Notes under the pieces: generated by a model
What the model saw: only the letters and a program-made list of their open reading frames with translations
What the model was told of the DNA's origin: nothing
The model's database searches: none
Part shown: positions 16,878 to 25,317 of the stretch, in pieces
How the letters are laid out: every line of letters starts with the position of its first letter
How positions within the stretch are numbered: the stretch's first letter is position 1
Source of the DNA: Sphingobacteriales bacterium
GTDB taxonomy: Bacteria; Bacteroidota; Bacteroidia; Chitinophagales; UBA2359
DNA length: 64,000 bases
Assembly: GCA_016706405.1 (NCBI GenBank)
Contig: JADJJT010000002.1
Location: 682,001 to 746,000, forward strand
Reading direction: 5' to 3'
Translations under genes and position numbers: made by a program

Positions 16878-17923
16878 TAAAAACCGATAGTTTGGGCAAT
16901 ACTTTATGGGACACCTTGGCTGGCACTAAACATATTTCATTTTCTAACCCCATGTCCACAATTCAATTGCCCGATAGCAGTTTTATGGTGTCGTTTATGG
17001 GTTGGAAACTACCTAACCCTTGGAATGACGATGGCTACCATGGTCTAATTAAAGTAGATAAAAATGGTAAAGAACTATGGACGCGGTTTTATGAGAAAAT
17101 AATTGGACCACCAATAAATTACTTCAACGATATGATTGCCTTAGCCGATGGCAATATATTAATAGTAGGTGCGCGTAACAAGGCATTTTTAATAAATGGT
17201 CATTATACAAGTGGCTTGTTTAAAATTGAACCTGAAAAGGGCGATACACTTCAAACAGCTATAGTAGGCGATTATTTTGGCGACATTTACGATATAGCCC
17301 TATGCGCCAATGGCGATATTATATGTGCCGGTCGTGTTGCACTATTTCAATACCCCAATCAACCAAAGGAATTTACTTATGGTGGGTGGATTTATAGGGT
17401 AACGCCAAATTTAGAATTGGTATGGGAACATTATATTTATGATGTAGGTAAAGCAAGCGAAAATGAGTTGTATAGCATCATCGAGGCCCCCGATGGCAGT
17501 ATATACGCTGCTGGGTTTGCTGATACAAAATTGGTGTTTTCTACCGAAACATGGATAGTAAAGCTCTCCGCCGATGGCTGTATAGACGATTATTTAACCT
17601 GCAATGAAAATCTTCAAATATACACTGCCATTTCCCCACCGCCAAAACAGGGGGTTTCCCCCTCGTTGAGGGCGTTAGGGGGCGTAAGCACCAACCCCGC
17701 CCACCAAACCGCTACTATAAACATCAACCACAACTACACCCATTTAATACACCAAGGCGAAACCCTTGAAATTTTTAACACACAAGGGCAGTTGGTAAAA
17801 ACTATTCCTTTATCCGGATTAGAAACTACCACCTTTACCACCGCCAACCTAATATCCGGCATCTATTACTGCCGCCTTCAAAACCATCCGGAGATAGAAG
17901 GCGTTAAAATGGTGGTGTGGTAA
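16868..17923 (+). CDS. C-terminal part of the frameshifted T9SS repeat protein
   Basis: This continues the preceding frame. The repeats go on (WLIKTDSLGNTLWDTL, LIKVDKNGKELWTRFY, FKIEPEKGDTLQTA, CANGDIICAGR, EAPDGSIYAAGF) and the protein ends in a T9SS sorting domain (LEIFNTQGQLVKTIPL ... LISGIYYCRL ... GVKMVVW). Its 'start' at 16868 is a TTG inside the repeat and is not a real initiation site. At the linker before the sorting domain, where a YPNP motif is normal, lies an in-frame piece of Gly/Pro/Ser-rich sequence that looks like a translated dispersed DNA repeat (17634-17690). The join restores a protein of about 515 residues. Confidence 0.75.
   Translation: MWLIKTDSLGNTLWDTLAGTKHISFSNPMSTIQLPDSSFMVSFMGWKLPNPWNDDGYHGLIKVDKNGKELWTRFYEKIIGPPINYFNDMIALADGNILIVGARNKAFLINGHYTSGLFKIEPEKGDTLQTAIVGDYFGDIYDIALCANGDIICAGRVALFQYPNQPKEFTYGGWIYRVTPNLELVWEHYIYDVGKASENELYSIIEAPDGSIYAAGFADTKLVFSTETWIVKLSADGCIDDYLTCNENLQIYTAISPPPKQGVSPSLRALGGVSTNPAHQTATININHNYTHLIHQGETLEIFNTQGQLVKTIPLSGLETTTFTTANLISGIYYCRLQNHPEIEGVKMVVW
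17634..17690 (+). repeat. GC-rich repeat inserted in frame in a coding sequence
   Basis: CCCCACCGCC, CAGGGGGTTTCCCCCTC and GAGGGCGTTAGGGGGC form a GC-rich, partly palindromic block unlike the flanking coding sequence but like the intergenic repeats of this region. It translates as PPPKQGVSPSLRALGG and replaces the usual YPNP-containing linker. Confidence 0.55.
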
Positions 17924-18086
17924 ATTTTTTAGGTGGAGGGGCATCCTGCCCCTTCTAAAACTCTGTAAACAATGGGTTGAGTCTGTCGAAATTTCATGGC
18001 GTGGATTAGAAAGAGAATAATGCTACCACCTTCGGGGTAGTTTTTACTTGGTTTGTTTGAAATAGTTCACCCCTTCGGGGTTTAGC

Positions 18087-18140
18087 TGCCGCATGCGCAA
18101 CCATCCGGAGATTGAAGGGGTTAAACTCCTGCTCTATTAA
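18087..18140 (+). pseudogene. Fragment duplicating the end of the T9SS repeat protein gene
   Basis: Translated, it reads CRMRNHPEIEGVKLLLY then stop. This matches the last residues of the gene ending at 17923 (CRLQNHPEIEGVKMVVW then stop). The DNA is also clearly related over more than 40 bases. It is a decayed duplicate of the 3' end, with no start or upstream reading frame. Confidence 0.75.
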
Positions 18141-18172
18141 TTCCCCCCCGTGGGGGGACGAGGGGGAGTTTT

Positions 18173-18203
18173 TCTCCTCCTTAGGAGGGGCAGGGGTGGG
18201 TTT
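18173..18203 (-). repeat. Dispersed GC-rich repeat, copy C (inverted)
   Basis: Read on the minus strand it is AAACCCACCCCTGCCCCTCC TAAGGAGG, the same core as copies A and B but in opposite orientation. Confidence 0.7.
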
Positions 18204-18223
18204 CGCCCACCGCCCCCGACCAA

Positions 18224-18466
18224 TAGCTACTATACCCCAACCCTTAAAAAAATGACAGCAGCAGTATTGCAATAGTATTACCTGCTGGCAGCAGCACCGC
18301 GCAGTTTAGGTTATACAATGTGCTGGGGCAAGTGGTATGGCAGCAAACCATAAAAGGCAGTATAACGCAGTTGGCAATACCCGCAAATATAGCCAATGGC
18401 GTGTATTTTGCGCGCATAACCAATACCCAAACAGACCTCAAACAACGCTATCTCCTAGCGCGATAA
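18224..18466 (+). pseudogene. Remnant of a T9SS C-terminal sorting domain
   Basis: The frame through 18233 reads LLYPNP, a TAA stop, then KNDSSSIAIVLPAG..., FRLYNVLGQVVWQQTIKG, ANIANGVYFARI and ends RYLLAR at TAA 18464. This is a complete type A sorting domain with its YPNP entry motif, but with no protein in front of it and an in-frame stop directly after the motif. It is the tail of a lost secreted protein. Confidence 0.8.
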
Positions 18467-18706
18467 ATGCAAACTATAAGCCAATTTTTCTTAAATAGTC
18501 CAAAATAAACCTATAAGTTTCCGGAAAAGCATTATAAAATTAATGATAGAATGTGTTTTATAAATGGAAACAAAAACAAGAGGGGACTACCTAAACTAAT
18601 TGGACTACTACTTTTTCACTTTAGTATTAATTTTGACTTAACCCATTAATTTAGGCAACTTTATAGAATAAAAACCGATTAACCCTCCGGATAAATATTT
18701 TAAACG

Positions 18707-18714
18707 TATTTTTG
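18707..18714 (+). promoter_or_regulatory. Putative -7 promoter box
   Basis: TATTTTTG matches TAnnTTTG, 64 bases before the carboxyltransferase ATG. No clear -33 TTTG is seen. Confidence 0.4.
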
Positions 18715-18778
18715 CCGAATAAACTTTTTTATAGTTCAAAAGTAATTCTCTTTAGAAGCTACATTTTATAATTATTAC

Positions 18779-20410
18779 ATGATAGATTTAGAGTTTAATC
18801 GCAACGAAGATGCTTTAAAATTGGCCACCTCAGAAGTAAAACAACGCCTCTCTAAAATAGCGCTTGGCGGCGGTACTAAGCAAATCGAAAAATTGCATAA
18901 ACAAGGCAAATTAACAGCCCGCGAACGTATTGCATTGCTAATTGATAAAGATAGACCATTTACCGAAATTGGCGCTTTTGCTGGCTACGAAATGTATGCC
19001 GAGCAAGGCGGATGCCCCGCAGGTGGGGTAGTGGTGGGCTTAGGTTACGTGTCAAAAAGGCTTTGTGTAATTGTGGCAAACGATGCAACAGTAAAATCGG
19101 GAGCTTGGTTTCCGATAACGGCCAAAAAAAATTTAAGGGCGCAAGAAATTGCCATGGAAAACCACCTGCCAATTATTTATTTGGTTGATAGTGCCGGCGT
19201 ATTTTTGCCCATGCAAGACGAGGTCTTTCCGGATAAAGAGCATTTTGGGCGCATCTTCCGGAATAATTCTATTATGTCGGCTATGGGAATTTTACAAATT
19301 GCAGCCATCATGGGCAGTTGCGTAGCCGGAGGTGCCTATTTGCCAATTTTAAGCGACGAAGCCCTAATTGTAGATAAAACCGGCTCGGTGTTTTTGGCTG
19401 GCCCCTATTTGGTAAAGGCTGCTATTGGCGAGAACGTAGATAGCGAAACCCTTGGCGGCGCCGAAATGCACAGCGAAATATCGGGGGTTACCGATTACCG
19501 GATGCCAGACGACCAGACTTGCCTTAAAACTATCCGGAATTTAATTTCGCAGCAGGGGCATCCGGAGAAAGCCGGTTTTGACCGCTTCGAAGCGCAACCT
19601 CCGGCATTGCCCGCAACCGATTTGTATGGTATTTATCCTGAAAAAGGCGCGAAACCTTACAAAACTATCGAACTTATAAAACGGTTGGTCGATAAGTCGG
19701 AATACATCGAATATAAAGCCGGATATGGTCGTACAATTACCTGCGCATATGCCCGCATTGATGGCTGGGCGGTAGGCATTGTAGCCAATAACCGCGAAAT
19801 AATCAGAACCAAAAAGGGAGAAACACAAATTGGCGGTGTAATTTACAGCGACAGTGCCGACAAAGCGGCAAGATTTATAATGATTTGTAACCAAAAACGT
19901 ATTCCGTTGGTTTTTTTACAAGATGTAACCGGATTTATGGTGGGCAGCCGCAGCGAACAAGGTGGTATAATAAAAGATGGCGCTAAAATGGTTAATGTTA
20001 TGTCGAACTCGATAGTGCCAAAATTTACCGTTATTGTGGGCAACTCGTATGGGGCAGGCAATTACGCAATGTGCGGTAAAGCCTACGACCCGCGCCTTAT
20101 TGTGGCCTGGCCAACAGCAAAAATTGCCGTTATGGGCGGCGAACAAGCGGCAAAAACATTGCTGCAAATACAAGTAAGTAGTCGCAAAGGCAAAGGCGAA
20201 GAAATAACCGAAGCCGAACAAGCCCAGTTATTGCAACAAATTACCGAGCGTTACCAACGGCAAACTACGCCCTATTATGCCGCCGCTCGCTTATGGGTTG
20301 ATGCTATAATTGACCCCCTAGAAACACGGCAAATTATTTCGATGGGTATTGAAGCGGCCAACCATGCCCCCATAACCCAACCTTTTAAAGTTGGCGTGTT
20401 GCAAACCTAA
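18779..20410 (+). CDS. Acyl-CoA carboxylase carboxyltransferase subunit, methylcrotonyl-CoA type
   Basis: This 543-residue protein has the tandem crotonase-fold carboxyltransferase halves of biotin-dependent acyl-CoA carboxylases, acting in the cytosol. The N half shows KLTARERIALLID and SGAWFPITAKKNLRAQEIA. The C half has FLQDVTGFMVGSRSEQGG, NSYGAGNYAMCGKAYDPR and AVMGGEQAAKTLL, which are closer to the methylcrotonyl-CoA carboxylase beta subunit (leucine breakdown) than to propionyl-CoA carboxylase. It transfers CO2 from carboxybiotin to the acyl-CoA. The biotin carboxylase/biotin carrier alpha subunit is not adjacent and must be encoded elsewhere. The gene is alone, with a weak terminator behind it. 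Confidence 0.9.
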   Translation: MIDLEFNRNEDALKLATSEVKQRLSKIALGGGTKQIEKLHKQGKLTARERIALLIDKDRPFTEIGAFAGYEMYAEQGGCPAGGVVVGLGYVSKRLCVIVANDATVKSGAWFPITAKKNLRAQEIAMENHLPIIYLVDSAGVFLPMQDEVFPDKEHFGRIFRNNSIMSAMGILQIAAIMGSCVAGGAYLPILSDEALIVDKTGSVFLAGPYLVKAAIGENVDSETLGGAEMHSEISGVTDYRMPDDQTCLKTIRNLISQQGHPEKAGFDRFEAQPPALPATDLYGIYPEKGAKPYKTIELIKRLVDKSEYIEYKAGYGRTITCAYARIDGWAVGIVANNREIIRTKKGETQIGGVIYSDSADKAARFIMICNQKRIPLVFLQDVTGFMVGSRSEQGGIIKDGAKMVNVMSNSIVPKFTVIVGNSYGAGNYAMCGKAYDPRLIVAWPTAKIAVMGGEQAAKTLLQIQVSSRKGKGEEITEAEQAQLLQQITERYQRQTTPYYAAARLWVDAIIDPLETRQIISMGIEAANHAPITQPFKVGVLQT

Positions 20411-20412
20411 TT

Positions 20413-20449
20413 TTTGCCAAAACAAACATTATTTGAAGGCAAATTTTTT
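20413..20449 (+). terminator. Weak terminator
   Basis: A 6-bp stem TTTGCC (20413-20418) / GGCAAA (20438-20443) is followed by six T, immediately after the carboxyltransferase stop. Confidence 0.5.
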
Positions 20450-20603
20450 AATTTCAGAACTAATTTTACCGGGAAATGAATTGTACTAAAAAAAATAGCC
20501 TTGTCAGTTGTAACATTTTTATAGTATAGGGGTCTAAATGACAAGGTGGGCTACGCCCCTCTTAAACTACAAATTTGATTACAAACATAAATTATTTTAT
20601 ATA

Positions 20604-21521
20604 ATGAAAAATTTATTTGCAGCTTTGGTTTTAATAGCCTTGTTGGTAAGTGCTTGCTCGAAAGTTCCTTTAACAGGGCGCAGACAGTTTAATTTGGTAC
20701 CCGATGCCACTTTAAACCAAATGAGTTTTGATGCTTACCGTGACGTTTTAAAAGAAAGCAAAATTATGAATACCGGCGGCGATGTTACACTTGTAAAACG
20801 TGTAGGTAACGATATTGCCGCGGCAGTAGGCACTTACTTGCGCCAGCATAAACTTTCGAAATTGGCCAACGAGTTTAAATGGGAGTATAATGTTATTGAC
20901 GATGCCTCGCAAGTTAATGCCTTTTGTATGCCGGGCGGTAAAGTTGCCGTTTATTCGGGTATTTTGCCGGTAGCAAAAGATGCCAATGGCCTTGCCGTTG
21001 TAATGGGGCACGAAATTGCCCACGCTGTTGCAAGGCACGGCAACGAGCGCATGAGCCAGGGCTTGGTACAGCAATTAGGTGCTGTGGGCTTGGCCGTTGC
21101 ACTAAAAGATAAACCCCAGCAAACGCAACAATTATTTATGTCGGCATACGGTTTAGGCTCGCAGGTAGGCATATTATTGCCTTTTTCGAGGAAACACGAA
21201 AGCGAAGCCGACGAGCTTGGCCTTACTTTTATGGCTATGGCGGGTTATAATCCGGCAGCATCGGTAGATTTTTGGTCGCGCATGAGCAGTAAAGGGGGCG
21301 GCGCGCAGCCTCCGGAGTTTTTAAGCACCCACCCAAGCCATTCTACACGCATTAGCGACCTTAAAAAACAGTTAGCCAAGGCGCAAAAAATTTACGATGG
21401 CGCACCTAAAAAAGAAAACACCTCGCTAAGCGGTTCGGCGGGCAATACGCCCAGCAATGACGGTGGTGGCGGCACTACAACCGGGCGGTGGAAAAGCAAA
21501 AACCAAAAATCCAGGCGGTAG
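20604..21521 (+). CDS. M48-family metallopeptidase lipoprotein (Gly-rich tail frameshifted)
   Basis: The ATG at 20604 opens a lipoprotein signal (FAALVLIALLVSACSK, Cys 18); an earlier in-frame ATG adds 22 residues before it and is not used. The M48 (Ste24/BepA-like) zinc motif HEIAH is at residues 136-140 and the third ligand is in KHESEADELG at about 201. TGRRQFNLVPD after the signal and FLSTHPSHSTRI near 255 are usual for the group. It is a periplasmic, outer-membrane-linked protease probably acting on misfolded outer-membrane proteins. The frame ends with an abrupt basic tail (GRWKSKNQKSRR). Removing one G from GGG at about 21482-21484 joins it to the Gly/Thr/Asn-rich frame up to 21735, which is more like the preceding sequence. 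The protein is then about 377 residues. Confidence 0.87.
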   Translation: MKNLFAALVLIALLVSACSKVPLTGRRQFNLVPDATLNQMSFDAYRDVLKESKIMNTGGDVTLVKRVGNDIAAAVGTYLRQHKLSKLANEFKWEYNVIDDASQVNAFCMPGGKVAVYSGILPVAKDANGLAVVMGHEIAHAVARHGNERMSQGLVQQLGAVGLAVALKDKPQQTQQLFMSAYGLGSQVGILLPFSRKHESEADELGLTFMAMAGYNPAASVDFWSRMSSKGGGAQPPEFLSTHPSHSTRISDLKKQLAKAQKIYDGAPKKENTSLSGSAGNTPSNDGGGGTTTGRWKSKNQKSRR

Positions 21522-21735
21522 CACGGGCGGCGGCGATACCCCTTCAACGCCAAGCGGTAATACCAATACAGGTGGCGGTACTGGTGGCGGGCGTACGGGC
21601 GGAAGCACTACTAACGCTAACCCAAGTGGCAAAACCAGTGGCACCACAACCAACCCCGGAGGAACCAATATGCCAACACCTAATAAAAGCGGTAAAACCA
21701 AAGCTAAAACAAAAACAAAACCCGGCGGAAATTAA
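21479..21735 (+). other. Out-of-frame Gly/Thr/Asn-rich C-terminal tail of the M48 lipoprotein
   Basis: In the +1 frame after about 21479 the sequence encodes PGGGKAKTKNPGG, STGGGDTPSTPSG, NTNTGGGTGGGRTGG and so on, ending KTKPGGN at a TAA just before the terminator. Its composition continues the SGNTPSNDGGGGTTT of the M48 protein, so it is almost certainly the disordered tail of that protein and not a separate gene. Confidence 0.7.
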
Positions 21736-21777
21736 ATAAGCACCAATAAGTATTGTTTAGTTTGCCAAGATGTGCAC

Positions 21778-21836
21778 AACTGCCCTTAGTGCCAAAATCT
21801 GTTTGTAGATTTTGCCATTTAGGGCAGTTTTTTTAG
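21778..21836 (+). terminator. Nested hairpin terminator of the M48 gene
   Basis: The outer stem AACTGCCCT (21778-21786) / AGGGCAGTT (21821-21829) encloses an inner stem CAAAATCT / AGATTTTG and is followed by a run of T. Confidence 0.85.
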
Positions 21837-21987
21837 GCTACAAACAACAGAGGCAGGTAGTTGCGTGCTTATGCGGGTATGTATTTTTATCCGGAAAAGG
21901 CAGTTGAAGGGCAGTAAAATCCGGAAGAAAATAAATTTTTCCTTGAACAAGGCGATGGACTATTAAAAAAATGTATAATTTTTATTT

Positions 21988-24900
21988 TTATTCGAAGGTT
22001 ATTTTATCAATTTCCTTCATTAGTCTGCTGGTTTCTGTTAAGGCAACAATTATTTTTTGATAGTGTAAAATACCTTCAAATTCGAGTTTACGACCTTTGC
22101 GGTCTTTTAGCCATTTTTGGGCGGGTTGGTAGCCACCAATGAAAAAGCTCCATGCACGCAAAGGTACTTGAGCAAAATATTGGGTTTCGTTTATGTAAAC
22201 ATCGCCTTGAGGTTGATGAGTAATTTTATTTTTATGAACCGGAATGTATTTGATTGCACTTATATTATTATTGCCATCTATTGGGTATTGGGTAATATAA
22301 TTTTCTACTACGGGGCTTTCTAATAAATGAATTTGGCGTATTTGCGAACCAAGGTTAACAAGCTGCCAAAACACGTTTTTATCTTTGGGGTAGGGCACCC
22401 GCGGAAAATCTATTTTTAGAAATTCTTTGTATTTTTCTCTGTATGTTGGGCTGTGTAAAACAGCATAGATATAGTCTAAAATATCTATTGGGGCAAAAGT
22501 GTTTTCGGTTGTTTCTTTTTCGCTAGTAAAACTTAAGCCTAATTTAGCTGCTATTTGCTTAACGATTTCTGCATTGAGGTTGGGCTGTCTTTCTGTTGTT
22601 TGCTCAATTGTTTGCTGACCTTTGGTTTCCGGATAAAGGTACAGAGGGGAAATATAGTCGCCACCTTGCATTCCAGGTCTTGACCAACTCCTAAAATCAA
22701 TAATATTTAAAGTTACCATTATTGAAACTGAACTTAGTTCTGCATTTCCAAGTTTATATACTAACCCTACATTTTCACCACGCAAGAAATGTTGCATTAC
22801 TTCTGTTCTTGGATAACAATGAAATCCTTTAGACTTACCGGTATAATATGTCCATTTTTCATCAAATGGTCGGTAAGAAATTTTTGCAAACTGCCCTCTA
22901 TTTGGGTAATTACCCTTCAAATCTTTCTTAGCAAAGTCAACCTGCCAATCTCTAACATCTTTTCCTAATTTAAATCGAATACGAGCTGTTTCATCGTCTA
23001 AACTTAAAAATTCCTCTATAGTTTGCTGAACTTGCTCTTTTGTTTCATGAATTGTAAATCCATCTCTTGCTGTAACTATTCCGACGCTATTTACCGGAAA
23101 CAACTCATTTACTTTAAACCCTGAATTATAATCTTTTAGGGTATCAAAATCTTTGCTTACCATAAAGTAGTTGGGTTGGGTCGGTTGCAAATTGTTCCAT
23201 GCAATAGATTTTAAACTGTTTTCGCTTAAAAAATTGTATTTATCTTCCCGTTTTCCGTAGAGGTCAAAATGTAAAACTTTTCCTAATTCATTGGTTTTTT
23301 TCGTACCTGTTTTTACAAATACGTTTATAGAAACGCCTTGCATAATATCAAACACGTTTTGGTCGGCATTCCCATCTGGGGTTGTTTCTTTTTTCTTGCT
23401 GTTTCCGTGTAAATCTATGGTGTAAATTTTGTCGTAAGTTTTTAATAAATGCCAACGCATACCTCTAAAAGTTGGGTTGTCTAAAAAGCCGTGCGGGTTT
23501 ATGAATGCTAAAATTCCGGTTCCGTTTTTTTCTATAAAATGTTGTCCGTAGCGCAAAAATTTTACATAATCGTCATTAATCCATTTAGGGTTTTTTTCTT
23601 TCAGTTTTTCTTTTCCACCTGGCTCTTTTTTATAATCTTCCATTAGGCTCATAATCCATTCGCCTTTATTGGCACTTTCGCCGCTATACGGTGGGTTTCC
23701 AATAACACACATTACGGGGGTATCGCGTTTAATGTGGTTGGCTTCGTTGGCTTCGGTACTTAGCCAGTTGGCAAACAGGGTTCCGGTGTCTTGGTGGTAT
23801 TCTTCTAAACTGTTGGTTAAGTAAACCCTAAAGCGTTGGTTGGTGGTTGGTTTGTAGCCGGTTTCGGTTAAAAGCAAATCTAATTTAAGGTGCGCCATGG
23901 CATAACTTGCCATAAGCAATTCAAACCCATTAAGGCGTGGCAGTAAATGCGTTTCTACGTAATTGCTCCAAATGCCTTGTTGCCCTGCAAATTTTTTGTG
24001 TATGTGTTTTACTACTTCTGCCAAAAAGGTGCCGGTACCGGTGGCGGGGTCAAGAATTTGCACTTTATGCACTTCTTGCTCTGTTTTTTTTCCTTGTACG
24101 GTTTTTTCAATTTTTGTTTTGCTGGTGTCTGCCAAGCCTTGTGGCAAATCGAATTCGGTTTTTAACAGATCGTCAACGGCACGAACAATAAAATTTACAA
24201 CTGGTTGTGGGGTGTACCAAACGCCGCGGGCTTTGCGCAGTTTTGGGTCGTATTCGCTCAAAAAAGTTTCGTAAAAATGAATAATTGGGTCTTCTAATTT
24301 GGTAGCTTTGCCGTAGTTTTTCAAAATTTCTTCTACGTTGCAGGCTAAAAATATTTCAATCAAACTGTCAACAATCCATTTTATGCGGTCGTCGAGGTCG
24401 GGTCCGGCAATATAGCCAAATAGTTTGCGTAAAAATGGGTTTGATTTGGGGATGAGTTCTGCGGCTTCGTGTCGGCTAAAAGTGGGTAAAGTTGGGTCGT
24501 GCAGCCTTGCTGCAAACATACCGTAGGCAATGGTTTGGGCATAAACATCGGCAAAGCCTTGCGGGGTAATATCGTGAATTAAGATTTGTTGAAACGCTTT
24601 CATTTGGTCTTTAAGCGTGCTATCCTCTTGGTTGGTTTCGTCGCTTGTCAAAGCCTTTTCAATAATATCAGAGAGAAGGCGGGCTTTACCTGCCATCATT
24701 TCTGCTAATTTTTTTGAGCTTTTAATGGTTTGCCCAATGTGGGTACAAAAATCTTTAATAAGGTTTTCGAAGTTGGCAAAATTTTGGGGCAGTGGTTTTA
24801 TGCCTTTGTTGGTAATTTCTGCAATGGAGATTTTGGTTACAAACTCGCCATCTCTGTAAAGATGAAAGTTTAGATAGTCGGTAAAAATCAAATTGTTTAA

Positions 24901-25185
24901 CGAGGCTTTGTACCGATCAAACTGTTCTTTGTTTCCGGTTTTTTTTGCTCCTTCAAGGTCTTTGTCGCCAATGTCTTTAGCTTCGATAAACCCTACGGGA
25001 ATATCTTTTTTTGTTAAAATGTAGTCGGGTGCTCCGCAGCTTTGCCTTTTAGGTTCGTTGGTTGCCCTTATTGTTGGCACTAAATTTTCTAATAACTGTT
25101 GCAGGTCGCCGCGGAAAGTATGTTCGGTGGCATTGCCAAGTAAATACCGTTTATTTATATTGTCAAGGTATTGGTTTAAAGTCAT
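21988..25185 (-). CDS. Single-chain restriction-modification enzyme (nuclease + N6-adenine methylase, type IIG / ISP-like)
   Basis: This 1065-residue enzyme carries, in order: an N-terminal PD-(D/E)xK nuclease (APDYILTKKDIPVGFIEAKD, about residues 52-72), a helical connector, an adenine methyltransferase with the AdoMet motif QILDPATGTGTFLAEV (about 375) and the catalytic NPPYSGE motif (about 495), then a target-recognition region resembling the type ISP (LlaBIII-like) specificity domain. There is no helicase with Walker motifs between nuclease and methylase, so it is shorter than true type ISP enzymes (about 1,500 residues) and more like type IIG. It methylates host DNA and cuts unmodified DNA from one polypeptide. 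No separate S or M gene is near. Its DNA has only one TCCGGA in 3.2 kb, against about one per kb elsewhere, which would fit acquisition. Confidence 0.88.
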   Translation of the reverse strand: MTLNQYLDNINKRYLLGNATEHTFRGDLQQLLENLVPTIRATNEPKRQSCGAPDYILTKKDIPVGFIEAKDIGDKDLEGAKKTGNKEQFDRYKASLNNLIFTDYLNFHLYRDGEFVTKISIAEITNKGIKPLPQNFANFENLIKDFCTHIGQTIKSSKKLAEMMAGKARLLSDIIEKALTSDETNQEDSTLKDQMKAFQQILIHDITPQGFADVYAQTIAYGMFAARLHDPTLPTFSRHEAAELIPKSNPFLRKLFGYIAGPDLDDRIKWIVDSLIEIFLACNVEEILKNYGKATKLEDPIIHFYETFLSEYDPKLRKARGVWYTPQPVVNFIVRAVDDLLKTEFDLPQGLADTSKTKIEKTVQGKKTEQEVHKVQILDPATGTGTFLAEVVKHIHKKFAGQQGIWSNYVETHLLPRLNGFELLMASYAMAHLKLDLLLTETGYKPTTNQRFRVYLTNSLEEYHQDTGTLFANWLSTEANEANHIKRDTPVMCVIGNPPYSGESANKGEWIMSLMEDYKKEPGGKEKLKEKNPKWINDDYVKFLRYGQHFIEKNGTGILAFINPHGFLDNPTFRGMRWHLLKTYDKIYTIDLHGNSKKKETTPDGNADQNVFDIMQGVSINVFVKTGTKKTNELGKVLHFDLYGKREDKYNFLSENSLKSIAWNNLQPTQPNYFMVSKDFDTLKDYNSGFKVNELFPVNSVGIVTARDGFTIHETKEQVQQTIEEFLSLDDETARIRFKLGKDVRDWQVDFAKKDLKGNYPNRGQFAKISYRPFDEKWTYYTGKSKGFHCYPRTEVMQHFLRGENVGLVYKLGNAELSSVSIMVTLNIIDFRSWSRPGMQGGDYISPLYLYPETKGQQTIEQTTERQPNLNAEIVKQIAAKLGLSFTSEKETTENTFAPIDILDYIYAVLHSPTYREKYKEFLKIDFPRVPYPKDKNVFWQLVNLGSQIRQIHLLESPVVENYITQYPIDGNNNISAIKYIPVHKNKITHQPQGDVYINETQYFAQVPLRAWSFFIGGYQPAQKWLKDRKGRKLEFEGILHYQKIIVALTETSRLMKEIDKITFE

Positions 25186-25317
25186 ACTGGTTTTTGTAGG
25201 GTTAGTTTTGGTTTGGATATAGCTAATTAAATAATATAATATTGGGGTAAAACTACATTTAAAAAATTGTTTAATTTAGGTAAAGTTGTGCCCTGCCATA
25301 CAAAGAACAAAACGCAA

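Larger units (their letters stand above)
17924..18778. other. Spacer with decayed T9SS tails and repeats
   Basis: This 855-bp region has no intact gene. It contains two T9SS-tail remnants (18087-18140 and 18224-18466), small hairpins with a TTCGGGG core and T runs (about 18022-18045 and 18069-18083), an inverted copy of the GC-rich repeat (18173-18203), and the putative promoter of the carboxyltransferase gene at its right end. Confidence 0.65.
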
